In this document: in pieces, positions 36,905-49,590 of the stretch
How the letters are laid out: each line of letters starts with the position of its first letter
Numbering within the stretch: position 1 is the stretch's first letter
Origin: Bidens hawaiensis
Lineage: Eukaryota; Streptophyta; Magnoliopsida; Asterales; Asteraceae
NCBI GenBank assembly: GCA_021521415.1
Contig: JAIQDT010001109.1
Span: 62,001 to 126,000 of the forward strand
Reading direction: 5' to 3'
Length of the DNA: 64,000 nucleotides
Program-made: the position numbers and the translations under genes
Notes under the pieces: model-generated
What the model was told of the DNA's origin: nothing
What the model saw: only the letters and a program-made list of their open reading frames with translations
The model's database searches: none

Positions 36905-37551
36905 CGGGCATACATAATGGCTTTTGGTTTGATTATAGGCTCATTGTCATATATTAATTCATTTTCTTAGCTAGTTTACAAAATATTATCAATCTTGTTT
37001 AGGTTATCATATATATCATATTGCATTGCATGCACTCACTTATATATCTAAAAAGGCTTTTAAATTCGTAAACGTAAACTTTTGGAAAACTTTTTCATCA
37101 TAATGGCGCATTTAAAACAAGCAAATTTTTCAACTTCATAAATAAGTAATGTGCGTTTTAATCACGAAGACATAAATAAGTTTTATATTACATTTTATTT
37201 GTGTAAACATGAACAAGTTTTGAAGTATCTTCTAATCATGAAAATATAAGGTTTTGATAAACGCGTTAACATCAAAGCATATATTTGAGAAATTATTATT
37301 TGTCTTGTATATTTTTAACATTGAACCAAAGCATTTTCAAATCAATGGGTTTAATCATGCATTTAAAACCTGTGAACTCACCAACATTATGTTGACTTTT
37401 GAAGTATGTTTTTCAGGGTATTGAAATTAGGAAGAAATTTGTGGGTATATACAAGCATCGCATCCCATGTAGGACCACAACGTTAATCAATAGCAGTGAT
37501 TATCCATAAACGTTGCGCACCCACGTTTATGCCTTTGCGGGGTGTGACGGA
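36905..37551 (+). mobile_element. Old LTR, right part, with degenerate primer site after it
   Basis: The sequence continues the target split at 24537 and ends in GCGGGGTGTGAC (about 37548). After it, GTATTAAAGCCATTGG at 37555-37570 resembles the tRNA-iMet primer site. This supports an old plus-strand gypsy 5' LTR. A short relic of internal sequence runs to about 37790 (possible gag start around 37730-37790). Confidence 0.45.
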
Positions 37552-37792
37552 TTAGTATTAAAGCCATTGGTTACAGTGAACTAGATGGTCTAGTCTATAA
37601 GTACATGACTCATCACAAAAAAAACATATTATATTGTACGGATATTAAGGTCACAAGGGTGTCGTCCTCAATATTAACTCACTCTGTTCTTCCTCAATAC
37701 TACAAAATATTAATAATCTTCTGATCGTCGCGCTATCGAAGAATGTGTCACACTAGTCCTTGCACCCGCATTAGCCATCTGCATCCTCAAAT

Positions 37793-38426
37793 TGTCACAC
37801 CCCAACCTACGGCGAAAATGCCGGGGCGTGTGCTGATTGCTCACAGCTCTCAAGGTACTATTATGAAATAATGGAAATTTTAATATCTATTAAGTTAAAT
37901 TCAAATAATCGTAGTACATAAAATTAATAAATAAACAAGTGAAATAACATTCAACATTAAATTCTTGTATCTTCTTCTCTAACATGCATCCTATGTTTCT
38001 TCAAACAATCTTGATAATCATAACATGCGGTACCCTGCATATGCGTCAAAAATACAATAGATTTTGTCAACACGAGGTTGAGTGAGTAAATTACCAGATT
38101 TTCATGATTATATAATAATAATATAAAAAGGCAAACTGTGTCAAGTGAGATAAGCAATTTAACCAATGAGAAAGTAAATAATGATGTCGGTAAGTACGAT
38201 GTCAGATGAATTGAACGATGGCTAACACGACGGACGTAAGATCATACTAGACTGAGAATATGTTGGACCTCTCCAATATGTATTCAAGTAAAGCATATAA
38301 GCATATAACACGTTAGGTATAAAATGTTAAACACACATGAACAACAGTTGCAACTTTAGTAATATATAGTAATAAAATAAATAGATCACATATGTCCCCA
38401 AAATGGTTAAAAATGAGTTAAAAGGG
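37793..38426 (+). mobile_element. LTR fragment (TGTCACACCCC type), split by solo LTR B
   Basis: It begins TGTCACACCCCAACC at 37793, a typical chromovirus LTR start, and has the GAGTGAGTAAATTACC-type segment. It is interrupted at 38427 by solo LTR B and appears to resume at 40680-about 40790. No end was found. Confidence 0.4.
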
Positions 38427-38930
38427 TGTAAGGTCCTGATCCCGGTACCCTACTTTGGCGTTGGATTTACTCGTAAACATATTCCAAATATCAGAGTGAA
38501 TTAAAACTTTCGCGGAATAAATAAAACTTCAACATTCATTACAAACATTCATAACTTGTCTTTAAAACATAACTTAAAACTTGTCTTTTAGTTCAAACAT
38601 TATTAACTAAGTCTTCAGATGTCCGCTTCTTTATTCATCTGCCATGTGTCCCCCTTCAGGCCAGTTGTCTCATCCCACTCACCTGCGTGCATACTAAAAG
38701 TCAGCTACGCTGAGTGAGTTCTAGTTAATCATGCAATATACAATATATTCACATATTTACATATCTACGTATCCGAATATACCTATTACATACTTAGCCT
38801 GTTACCTTTATTTCGTTCTTACATATATACTTTCTTTCTTTCTTTCATACTTTTATACATTCACTCATAATTTCTTTCATACCATCACATTTTCATACTT
38901 TCATAATACATACATAACTATCTTTACCAT

Positions 38931-39100
38931 CTCAGATATTTGTAGGGTCTGGTCCCTTTCATCTCTATCTCAGATATTATTAGGGTCTGGTACCTTTCTT
39001 CTCTATCTCATATATTATTAGGGTCTGGTCCCTTTCTTCTCTATCTCAGATATTATTAGGGTCTGGTTCCTTCTGTCTCAGATATTATTAGTGTCCGGTC
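38931..39100. repeat. 38-bp tandem repeat in solo LTR B
   Basis: Units with CAGATATTATTAGGGTCTGG start at about 38931, 38969, 39007, 39045 and 39077 (38-bp steps, the last 32). They are homologous to the 32-bp repeat of copy C read on the other strand. Confidence 0.8.
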
Positions 39101-39575
39101 CTTTCTTTCCATACAACCATACATTCACTTCTTTACACGTACATTCTATTATATACATTCATACATATTCTTAATCATTCATATATCATTCATACATCTT
39201 TATGTAAACTCACCTTTCTTGGCGATACGTGCAATATCCGAAGATCATTCACGTACTGACAAACATTCATTCATAACCTCAATCATTATCACATAAATCA
39301 TACAAGGCATACACTTACCACTTAGGGTAAGTGTATTGACTAATCACCTCGAGTATGCACACAGCCCCGAAAACATAATAAGGAAATGGGACTAGAAACT
39401 CACATGCGTCCAGTTACGTTCACAGTTAATGGTTATTCCATTTATTAGCTGTGTACGACTAACTGTATAACAATTACACGTATCAATTAACTATCACTAC
39501 CCATATCGCATTTCTAGTTTAATTATAACCCTCCACGAACGGGGGTCCGGGGGCAGCTCCCCTGACAGCGGGGTT

Positions 39576-39595
39576 CTAGGGGCGGCAGCCCCTAG
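39576..39595. repeat. GC-rich perfect hairpin in solo LTR B
   Basis: CTAGGGGCGGCAGCCCCTAG: 8-bp perfect arms around a 4-base loop, counterpart of 52371-52390. Confidence 0.7.
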
Positions 39596-40790
39596 CATGG
39601 TTAAACGGGCAGAGCCCCTGGATGGGGTCGAGCTGCCAGGTTAGCTTCGAAATTTTTAATTTTCATTAACTGCCTTAACACAATTTTCATTAGAATTCTT
39701 AATTTATTATTTTATTTGCTAACTCATAAAGTTCGAGGGTTTCTTTGTAATTAATCCATTTTATCTTAAGTCCAGGGACCTTTCTGTCATTCTTTCAAAC
39801 TCTAGTTCGTTATCCAGTTCTTTAACGAATGGGCCTCATTCGTTGCTTCTTAACGAGTGTGCTTCTTCATAACGAATGGACTCATTTGTTACTTTATAAC
39901 GAATGGCCACTTATGGACCTTCATGACGAATGGGCCTTTATAACGAATGAACCTTTATAACTAATGAACCTTTATAACGAATGAGGGTTCATTCGCTAGT
40001 TCTTCATTAACGAATGGCAGTTCATTCGTTAGTTCTCCGTTAACGAATGGCAGTCCATTCGTTAGTTCTTCCTTAACAAATGGGCATAACGAAAGGTAGT
40101 TCATTCGTTATACACGCCTAGGTTTAGGGTACAGAATGTCAGGGTACATTCTTTGACATTCCCTGTTGTTCCGGCCCCGCCTTTCTGGCGTCATCATCGC
40201 CGAAAAAGCGAGATCTCGCTCATTCTCACTCGATCCGGATCCGAACTAAGGTGACCCCTAAGCTCGTCTTTCGATCGGTTTATACCCGATTCCATACGGA
40301 TCTCGTGACTTTAAAGGTTGAGTGTTTCGGTTCGTCATTTCGTGACTAGATCTAGCGGGTTTGGATCCATATAAGATCATAGCATCATTACCTTGGGTCG
40401 GGATCGGTTCTTTTCTTGGTTTCAGCTAGAGAAAAAAAGAAAGAGATAGAGAGAGAGCTTAAGTGTGTGTTTTGGATGGTGTATGGAATGAGTGAAAATG
40501 AATGGATTAATGGGTGATTATGGTTTATATATTATGGGTCATGGACTTAAGCCCATGGTCTTCCTTCCTTCCTTATTAATCCAAGTCCATTTTCCGTATT
40601 TATTTAATCCAACACAAGCCCATCTCATAATAACTAATATTATTTTCTTATAAACCGTAACAGGAAATGGGATGTTACAAAGGATGAGTGAGATGCTCAC
40701 TTGATCGGATGAACAAAATATAAATGATGATGTGAGAAAGATAAACCCTTCGGGATATACCGTCAAGGACTCCTAGTTAAATACTATTAT

Positions 40791-42032
40791 TTCAAAAGCT
40801 AATTATAGATGATATAACATAATTTAATGAATTAAGATTTCGGTGATATTTGAATTATATTTGGGATTAGGATAATTGTTGATTGATCGGTTAATCTCTA
40901 CGGTCATAGTTATTAATAGTCTTATTAGTTATAAATTCCCCAATAATTATTCTTGATAAAATATATAATTAAATACTTAGCAATTTAAATAATATAATTT
41001 ATGCTTGAAATAATAAATCTAAATAAATAAATGATAAAATATACAAATTAAATAAAATAATTTAATTAAATATAAAGTGCGATATACTTTTAATTATTTG
41101 AATAGTAAAATATTAATATATAAATAAATAGATAATCATAATAATAATGTGTAATTACTTAGATATAATATGTAGTAAAATGTAAATAAATATTATGTTT
41201 AAATCTTTTGAGAAAAAATATATTTAATACATTTATTGAATATATATATATATATATATGTATATATATGTATATATAAACCAATTTATAAAGATGTTCA
41301 ACGATGGGAAACACCAATATTGATGTCGAACTTTAATTAAAGTAATGATGATTTATTATTATTAAAAATAGACTTATAATACATTTATATATATGTGTGT
41401 GTGTGTGTGCGCGTGCGCGCGTAAAATGAAAGCTGAGATTTGAGAAGAAACACAAACTCTAATATGCCAGTATTAATAAAATAATGTTAATTTAATACTT
41501 AAAATTAATCAATATTGATTTTTATAAACCTTAATAAGTTAAAATCATTAAAAAGAAAAATAAAAACAAAAAACTCGGGCTGCCGGAACTCAAACCCGCG
41601 CCGGCAGCCGAGTCAACAAGAACACACAAGCCCTTCAAACCATCTGCTCTAAGATGACTGTTGGGTATTAAACGAAAAAGGATTTTATATGCAGAAACGA
41701 CCCAACTCCCCCCCCCCCAACCCAATTGATATATACCCTAAATTTGTAACTGGAGGAATCCGTTTATGTTTGTTTAATTGAGGTTAGGGTTATTATAATT
41801 GAATCAAAGACGAGTATGATACATGTACTAATTACCTGTTATGATGTTGACTTGAAGGTGAACAGCGATAACCATCGTCGCGACTCAAACATGCATCCAA
41901 ATCTTTATACACAGGTTACAATTATAAAATTACACATGGCGGTTAAGACTGCGATGGGTAAAGGGTGGTTTCTGTGAAATTAATTGAATTATAATCATCG
42001 ATAGATCATAATTTGATGTTAGGGTATTGACG
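40791..42032. other. AT-rich non-coding region with microsatellites
   Basis: No gene seen. It holds a TA/TG-rich tract (about 41239-41278), a GT then GC alternating tract (about 41393-41423), a C-run (about 41708-41718) and the tRNA-like sequence at 41568-41668. Confidence 0.5.
41568..41668 (-). ncRNA. tRNA-like (SINE-like) sequence with long inverted repeat
   Basis: On the minus strand TTAGAGCAGATGG (41652-41640) resembles a pol III A box and GGTTTGAGTTCC (41596-41585) a B box. T-rich sequence follows. The B box is enclosed by a hairpin: CTCGGCTGCCGG pairs with CCGGCAGCCCGAG (41574-41613), with one unpaired G. It could be a tRNA-derived SINE head or only a GC-rich inverted repeat. Confidence 0.3.
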
Positions 42033-42852
42033 GTGTAACATTTCGGGTTTTTCTTTTTGTATTCTTGTAATCGTTACCCGACCCGTTTAAGGGTTTGGGT
42101 CACTCGTTTAATGTAAACGTCGCATTTTTGATTATTTTGTCTGCTACAGCTTTATTATTTATTAAATTTATTTAATAAACTTACAAAACTTGACAATTTT
42201 CACCCAACACCAAGCTTTAGCCCAAAACTGATTCCATCCTTATACTACAAGGACTAATCTTGTAGCTATGTTATTATATTATTAATATTTAATATATATT
42301 ATTAAAAAAAACCAAACCCTAACCCACCATATGGATCCAACCCGACTCGGCGCACCCCAAGCCATTCAAAATCTTCAATTCCCTCTAAATTGATCAAATA
42401 GAATATGGAATCTAGCATATTCGGCCGTATAATTCGTTAACTGACGCTCTATTCCCAGTAACCAGCCCGTGATTGATGCTATTATCCATAATAAACCCAT
42501 AATAACCCTAAAAAATTGATCCTATATAAACCGAGTGTTTCAACGAAATTAAATGCACACAAACAATCCTAGACCCGGCGCCATCCTTTCCCCCATATCA
42601 ATTCAAGTTTACAGTCTCAACTTATCATCTATATTAACCCATTTTTGGCCGATACTTTGCTCTAACGGATTCATCAACAATTCGAACAATCTGAGGTATG
42701 AGTAATACATGGGTTGAATCGCGATATCCAGGGGATTAAAAGCCCCATATTGAATTGAACAAACATGGATTCAAAATCGCGATTGAATTCTAGGGTTCAT
42801 ATGCTTATATGTAGTTGTGTTTATATTTTTTCAATACTGTTTTATAACCAAA

Positions 42853-42926
42853 GGATCATCTAGTCTAGTTGGTTAAGTGTGTGTGTCTCAAAACACAAGG
42901 TCGGGGGTTCGAAACCCGGCAGGCCC
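42853..42926 (+). ncRNA. tRNA-like sequence (tRNA-derived SINE head or tRNA pseudogene)
   Basis: TAGTCTAGTTGG at 42861-42872 matches a D-arm/A box like that of plant tRNA-Glu, and GGTTCGAAACC at 42906-42916 is a perfect B box. A GTGT/ACAC stem encloses a CTC-containing loop. It ends in GGCCC followed by a T-run (pol III terminator-like). The acceptor arms do not pair, so it is not a functional tRNA. Confidence 0.5.
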
Positions 42927-43065
42927 TTTTTTTATTTCTTGTTCTTTTTGATATTTTATGCTATTAAAACCTTTTATAATCATTAAATAAGTTAAATAAA
43001 TACTAAAACCTATAAAACCAACAACCTTAAGTCATGTTCTCGTAATCTAAAACCCGGTTTTGTTA

Positions 43066-43345
43066 ACTTTTATTATTACTATTAATATTTATTATTATTA
43101 TCATTATTATTATTATTATCATTATTATTACTTATCATTATTATTATTATTATTAGTAGAATGATTACCATTATTATTATTATTAGTATTATTAATATTA
43201 TTACTACTACTACTACTAAAAATATTTTTAGAATTATTATTATCATTATTAGTCATATTTTTACCTTTATTACTACTATTATTTATCAAAAAAATACCTT
43301 TATTATTATTACTATCATTACAATAATATCTTTATTTTGAAAATT
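43066..43345. repeat. Degenerate (ATT)n microsatellite
   Basis: Long interrupted run of ATT/ATC/ACT triplets. Confidence 0.85.
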
Positions 43346-43790
43346 ATTATTAAACCAATAAGTTATTTCAATAAACTAAATTTGTCACCTAACTTATAAT
43401 TTCAACACAAATCCCTTGTTTATTTACCTACTTATCTTTTAATTTAAACCTTGCAGAAATCAATTAAACGCAAGGGAATCATTATTAATAATTCTCTAAA
43501 TAACAAAATTCACGACAATTCCTAAACTACCCAATTTCGTTATACGTCTTGTTTCAATTATAATTGATTCATTTTACCTAGGAACTTTCGTTGGCACTTC
43601 GCGAAGTGTTTAATTGCCGTTTATTTTGTTCTCATCCTCATCAATACACTTGCATGGTAAGTAAATACACATCCCCCGTTTTACCGCTTTACTTTGGGGG
43701 AGTTATGCGTTCAATCAAACTTATTGTTTTCACTACAATTCCACTTATTGTTTTCACTACAATTCCATTATATGCGTAATTGAAATTGCT

Positions 43791-46072
43791 CGATTAGTTG
43801 ATATGTGTGAATGTGAATATGTGTTTATTTTATGTTGGTTGGTGTCTCATCCTCATCCTCATCCTCATTAGTATGATCATACGCCGTCAGAGTAAACCCT
43901 AATCTATGTGATTCGGTTGAAAAGACAACTTTTATTTATTGTGACACTAATTGTAGTGATTTATGATTAATGCATGAAACAGGTATATGGATACGAATTA
44001 ACGGGTTTAAGGTTAATAATATAATAATAATACAAACAATTGCATAAAAGTCCTTATAGTTTAGGTGTGGATACAAAATAGTTAAACATGAGTTTAAGGT
44101 TAAAATTGTATATTTCTCAAAGTTAAAATAATATATAAAGAAAAGAATAATATAATAATATTATAAGGTAAATATTTTAAATTATTTTATCAATTAACTT
44201 ACCCGAAAACAAAAACGGGTTGGGTATTGGTATTTAATATTTTATATGAAAACCCCAGTTGTAACAATCTCCTATAATTCAGGGAATTCCGTCCGAAATT
44301 AAAGAATACTATAACAACACCATTAAATTATGAGGAAAAGAACTTTTTAAAATTTATCATAACACAGAACCTTGAATAGTCAAAACAACGCTCCAAATGA
44401 AAATCCGATAAGGGCACTTATATATAGGATGTACCAGCGGCGTATCCACCATATCCTTATCATCTCTTACATTTGTACTGCTATTTCCACTACTTATGAT
44501 TCTATTTTATGACACACAATTATCCGGATTATGATTTCCATGCGAGGACTTCGATAATTATGTAGGCCTCCATAATTACTTAGGTCGTTGGATGGTCCAC
44601 AAAACTCGTCCATTGTGTGGGTTACAAAACATGTTTTTGAGAAAACAAAAGTTTTAATACGTTTTGGTTATAAATAGAAGGTAGTCATTGTGTAAAATAT
44701 TAAACATGAATTGGATTTTTTAGTTGTTTTAATAAAATATTAAAATTTCAAAACGTCTTTCGAAAGTACAGTATTACAAACAATTGTCTTTGAAAAGATA
44801 GATTTTATTGTATGAGCATAATCACTTAAAATTAATAAATTATTAGAATTTAAATATTTTGATTAGGTTGCAAAGTAGGGCTTAATGGAATAAAGTTGGA
44901 AATTTTGAGCTTGATGAAAATGATTGAATAAAGGACACACGTGGCGTAGATGATTGTGGTCTTCACTGTTGTAGCGAGTACGGGTAGTAGATGTGTAGGG
45001 TTGAGCAAACGACATGGCATGGGTTTTAGAAATAAACGACATAGATCGTTGTGGAACGTCTTGTGGTAGGTGGCAAGTATTAACAGGATGATCGAATGAT
45101 TATTGGGTACAAGTGATATGAGCATTGAGTTGAATAGTGATAGTAGCAAGTGGAACATAACGAGTGAATTTTGAAGTAAAGTTTCTTGTTTGAGACGCTA
45201 TGATTTTGTTGAGTTTGATTGTTAATTTGATTAACAACATACAGTTAGTGTTTAGACTTGCGTTTGTTATTGTTGTTGTTATGAGAACGAGTATGGGTAA
45301 ATGAATCAAAATTACCAACAATTAGTTTAATGAACAAGATTTGGTTGATTGTATTTATGTTTTGGAAATTGAGTTTACATTTTAGAGATCGTGAGAGCTA
45401 TCTCCTTGACTAAACATGTGGTCATGAGACGGTTATAGAAAATAAATGATTGATGTTGTTTGATGTTGAGAAAACATTCTATGATTAATAAAGATGTGAT
45501 TTAATGAGAAGATTGGATAGTTGTGTAGATTTCATATGAGTTATTGTGTAAAACGAAACTTAGATATGTTATGCTGATGTTTATTCATAACTTAAGGATA
45601 AGTTAGAATGTAAATCGATAATCGATGAGTTTATTTGACGAGAGAAAAAGTTTTATCAAAGTTTGATATGTTTTTAACAAATTAGAATTTGAGGTTGAAT
45701 GCTTGAAATATGTTAAATGGTTTATGTATATGATATCATGAGTATTAAAGTGTGTTATATTATTTAAATCACTTGAGGTATTGATAATAACGTGATAAGA
45801 TGAATAAGTGAAAACTAATTTCAATAATAGAGTTTAAATTGTTTTGGTTGGCTCGTGATAACCGAGTCTTGATGAATGAATGATTTGTATCCGATCAGGA
45901 GAGTAAAAATGTTTTGAGTGTATGAATAGATCGAATCAATAGATCTTGATTCAAAAATGGTTTAGTAAGTAATTGAATAATTTAATAATAGAATAATTGA
46001 ATAATTAAATCAAATTATAAATCGTTTCGTATAAAATCAAATAAACAAACAAATAAACAAATAATGAATGTT
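43791..46072. other. AT-rich non-coding region, nothing recognised
   Basis: It contains a CTCATC hexamer repeat (about 43849-43868). The 60-100 residue minus-strand frames at 44850-45824 are hydrophobic and low in complexity, with no domain. The 24-bp direct duplication TTATTGTTTTCACTACAATT lies just upstream at about 43720-43768. Confidence 0.5.
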
Positions 46073-46089
46073 CTTAGATGTGTTGGGTT

Positions 46090-46270
46090 TCCCATGAGCT
46101 TTCTATGGCATTTTGTTTCCCCGAGTTATTAGCATACCAAAACCAAAACAAATGTGTGAGTTGGCCACCCATGAGCATTAAATGGCAATTTGAATGGCCC
46201 AACTTAATTAACGAATTTAACGAATCAGTTAAGTTTGTCGGCCATGAGCGTTACATGGCAATTTAACCGA
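46090..46270 (+). repeat. About 77-bp triplicated unit with CATGAGC...ATGGCA core
   Basis: CCATGAGCNTTA followed by ATGGCANTTT occurs three times, at about 46091, 46168 and 46242 (steps 77 and 74). The flanks share a cCCAAC/GGCC context. Confidence 0.65.
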
Positions 46271-46390
46271 CCAAACTAAATAACGAATGAACGGACTCAA
46301 GCTTAAGTAATTGGAACATCTCGCGTATCACCACAGATAATAATGTTCCAACAAAATATCGAAAATATAATGAATTGTGCTAATGTACAG

Positions 46391-47165
46391 CACTACGTGA
46401 AAAATGACCTTTGGTCACACGAAAAAAGTGTGGCCGTAGGCCTTTAGCCACATATGTCTGGTTCAGGTCATGTGTTCCCAAAGGTCACGACATCGTAGGT
46501 ATGATATGGCCACACACAGTTTTTAGTGGCCATATGTGGTTATAAGTGTGGCAAAAGGGTACCAGCATTAGTTGTTGGCCATCAAGAAGCCTCTCCAATA
46601 AGTGTGGCTAAACGGTAGAAAATGGCCGCATGACTATTTACTAGGTGTGACCATTGCACGTATAGAGCCACATGAATTCATGTTTCAGCCACATGAATTT
46701 TATAATAATGTGGCCAATAGGGTTGTGGCAAGCGAGTATTGTGACCTATACCGTGTGGCTATAGCAAAGCTGGCCACTTGAATTTAATAATAGTGTGGCT
46801 AATTATATCATATAGACACTGGAAGTTTTATTAAATGTGGCTAAAAATGTTTACTTTCCACTCAAACACTCCTTTATAGATTATAGTGTGGTTATTATCT
46901 TACCGTTTGTCAGACATAATGCTTTTCGTAATTTAAAGTGTGGCTAATGTAACACTTTTCGTCACATGTAGTGATGTATTGTGTGGCTAATCATATCATA
47001 TAGACACTGGAGGTTATTGTCAATGTGGCTAAAAATGTGAACTTGCCAAGTTTGTGGTGTGGCCATTGTCTTACCGTTTGCCACACATAATGCTTTTGTA
47101 ATATAAAGTGTGGCTATTATCATACTTTTGGTCACACATAGATAAATGTGGCTAAATGTGTCTTA
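46391..47165. mobile_element. CACTA (En/Spm) terminus and subterminal repeat region
   Basis: It begins CACTACGTGAAAAATGACC, close to the common plant CACTA terminus CACTACAAGAAAAA. Some 770 bp of repeated GTGTGGCTA/GTGTGGCCAT and GCCACA motifs in both directions follow, as expected for transposase-binding subterminal repeats. The same motif recurs at 60066-60164, probably the other end. Confidence 0.7.
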
Positions 47166-47399
47166 CAGAATTCAGTTTTTTAATTATTTTTGAAAATAGA
47201 TTATAAAAAATCAGATTTTTAACCTACTAACAATGCATAACATAAATATTTCAAAGCATAACTTTATAATGTAACTAAACACATTAGCATAAAATCAAAA
47301 CATGTTTTTTCATAAGTTTAACAAACACAATAACATAAATTCAAAACAGGTTTACATTACCAAACCTTCACTAATAAGTTATAAATTCAAAATATTTGA

Positions 47400-47810
47400 A
47401 ACTACTACTAATTACTACCGACCTCAAACTTTCTCATAAACTCATCAAATTGTTTTTTTCTCCTTTCTTCATTTTCCTTAAGTTCTTTTTCCACTTGTTC
47501 CATTCGTTGCACTCGTTCTTCCAACTCATTTCTTGACTTTCTTTCATTTTCTAGTTCTTTTTCCATTTCGGCTCTAACTTTTTGAACCTAAAATTGTTAA
47601 AATATTAGCATCATAACTATACATCATCTCTATAAAATAAAAAGTAAAAGTTAAATATGAAAAACTAAAACAACCAAGCAGATATAAAATAATTAACTAA
47701 TATATTACCCAAAAACGAGCAAACATACGAGCGATCACATTCTTTGGCACCATTCTGAATGTAGCCAAGGTTCATCATAGTGCTCGATTAGTATTATTAT
47801 GATATTCCTA
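47400..47810 (-). pseudogene. C-terminal relic of a plant Ptta/En/Spm-type transposase
   Basis: The minus strand at 47585-47400 reads a highly charged coiled coil (RAEMEKELENERKSRNELEE, then EQVEKELKENEERRKKQFDE) ending in a stop. A splice acceptor (TTTTAG|GTTCAAAA) precedes it. Upstream, about 47800-47705 reads EPWLHSE and, after a one-base shift, VPKNVIARMFARFW, as in the conserved C-terminal part of the CACTA-associated plant transposase family, followed by a donor-like GGTAATAT. It has the position and orientation expected for a CACTA element whose 3' end is 46391. The frameshift argues for a pseudogene. Confidence 0.5.
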
Positions 47811-47902
47811 TGAATATCATGACTCACAAACCTATAATATTGAAATAACCAAGTAAGTATATTTGTAACATAAATAATGAAATGTTAAAACAAAAAACAT
47901 AC

Positions 47903-48133
47903 TTATCCCCAATCTTTACAATAAATTTCTTCCCAGAGGTATCCCGAGGAACAATAGATGACGTGTCTCTCACAAGTATACATTTGTAGACCATCGAAAT
48001 CGCCACTACCAACACCATCCTCATGTGATCCAGCAAGTGATGCCCCACCACGATGGTTTTCACCCTTCCTAGTTATCGTGGTACGTCCACGCATAACACG
48101 ACAACTATCACGCACAATCACATTAGACATAAT
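47903..48133 (-). pseudogene. Possible further transposase exon relic
   Basis: A minus-strand frame reads MSNVIVRDSCRVMRGRTTIT, then a Gly/Ser-rich stretch (GGASLAGSHEDGVGSGDF). It lies just upstream of the C-terminal transposase relic and is more GC-rich than its surroundings. I do not recognise a domain. An exon of the same gene is inferred from position only. Confidence 0.3.
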
Positions 48134-48134
48134 G

Positions 48135-48905
48135 TATACATAAACACAAACTTGAATCGACGACTCATTGGTGATAATAATCAATGTAAACTGTACTAAA
48201 AAGTCCTAACATGTATTCACACATCGTATCATGGCAAGTCAACCAAATATTTATCATACAACTTAACTTATGATCACTTAGTTCACGAGACGGATTATAG
48301 CATGTACCAACTGATTTTATTCACTAAGAAAAGATTAAGAACATATTCTACAAAATTTACCACAGTGGAATATATGAATTAGGTTTCTCAAACAATTTTT
48401 ATTATATTTTTCTCATGCATAAAAAACACACAATAATCAACCATTACATATATGTACCAACATTTCAGCATATTGCGCAACAAAAACTAGTTTAATGGTT
48501 CTATCAACTAATTAAACCAAACTATGTAAGACAACTTGGGTTGTCTTTTAAACCCATAATACTAAGTTCCAGAAATGGAACTAACCCTCTTGAGTTTGTC
48601 ATTAGGGAGTTATGGTGTCCGAAAAATGGACCAGAATATAACTCCCCAAATCAGCTTTGACATTTGGTTTTTTAAAATAATAAAAGGTATTCAACCCTCA
48701 TATAAAAATTTCAAAATTTATCTTTCTGGAAACTAGACTCATAGTACTATATCTTAGAATCAACAATTGTTCAATAATCATCGTTTAACATCAAGTTACA
48801 TACCAATAATAAACGAAAACGAATATGTCAGCAAACTGTTATCATCAAAACACAAACCCTAACATATTTATGACATCTCTAGGGTTCTAATTCATCAATT
48901 AACCT
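48135..48905. repeat. Direct repeat copy 1 (about 0.77 kb)
   Basis: It aligns nearly end to end with 59165-59935 in the same orientation (by eye roughly 85-90 percent), both ending at CTCTAGGGTTCTAATT. It is probably a non-coding or intronic part of the CACTA element present twice. Confidence 0.75.
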
Positions 48906-49221
48906 TTTATAGATGAAAGAAGATGAACTAAGCTTCAATTACAAGTGAAATACATACATTTTTAGCGATGAAAGAAGATGTACTAAGCTTTAATTACAAG
49001 AAATAACACTTAAAATTTAAAATCCCCAAACTTGGTTCTTATGGTTCTTCACACTTGACAAGAATACGGCAAAAATCGAGATAGTATTGATGGAAAACGA
49101 CACCACGCCGTGAATTTCTCTCGCAAAAATAACAATATTAGAGCCCGGAATCAAAGGATTTGGTTAAGATATGAGTGAGTTAGAGAATTAAGGATGAAGT
49201 ATTATGGTGGGTGTAAATAGA

Positions 49222-49288
<67 letters not shown>

Positions 49289-49590
49289 GGAATGAAGAGA
49301 AAGATATAAATGTAGGTTAAAATGTGGTTAAATTGGATTTATGAATGGGAGGGTAATTCAAAAATTTTTGAAGAAAAGAGGGGGTGAATTTAATTTGAAA
49401 TTTTGAGAGAAGTGAAATTGATAGGAACTAAATAGAATTATTTTTTTTATTTTTAATAATTAAATAAAGAGTTGTTAGTGTAAATATACATACATATATA
49501 TATATATATATATAACAATTAATTAAACCTTAAATAATTTAAAAAAATGTATTTTAAATATAAAAAACATATAAAATAAATACAAGTGAT
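48906..49590. other. Non-coding, with (AAT)n microsatellite
   Basis: It contains two copies of a GATGAAAGAAGATG...AAGCTT...ATTACAAG unit (48914 and 48966) and an AAT microsatellite at 49224-49288. No coding region. Confidence 0.5.
49224..49288. repeat. (AAT)n microsatellite
   Basis: About 21 near-perfect AAT units. Confidence 0.95.

Larger units (their letters stand above)
38427..40679 (-). mobile_element. Solo LTR, copy B (about 2.25 kb, minus orientation)
   Basis: In minus reading it begins TGTAACATCCC (40679) and ends AGGACCTTACA (38427). The flanks AAGGG and AAGGA form a 5-bp target duplication with one mismatch. It has the same order of parts as copies A and C: palindrome and TATA (about 40555-40524), TTCGTTA/TAACGAA array (about 39800-40115), GC hairpin (39576-39595) and minisatellite (38931-39100). 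No internal retroelement sequence adjoins it. Confidence 0.75.
42033..43790 (+). other. LTR-like region with TATA promoter, boundaries unclear
   Basis: It begins TGTAACATTTCGGG at 42033. A TATA box (TATATAAA, 42533-42540), a pyrimidine-rich leader and a possible splice donor (GAG|GTATGAG at 42694-42696) follow, an architecture like that of the solo LTRs. Another donor-like ATG|GTAAGTAAAT occurs at about 43655. I found no matching right end, primer site or coding region. An unannotated host promoter with a non-coding leader is the alternative. Confidence 0.3.

Noticed and set aside
42853..42926. Functional tRNA gene
   Set aside because: A and B boxes are good but the acceptor arms do not pair, so it is called tRNA-like only.
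44850..45824. Minus-strand frames of 73-102 residues, hydrophobic
   Set aside because: Low-complexity composition in AT-rich DNA, no conserved motif, no flanking gene signals.
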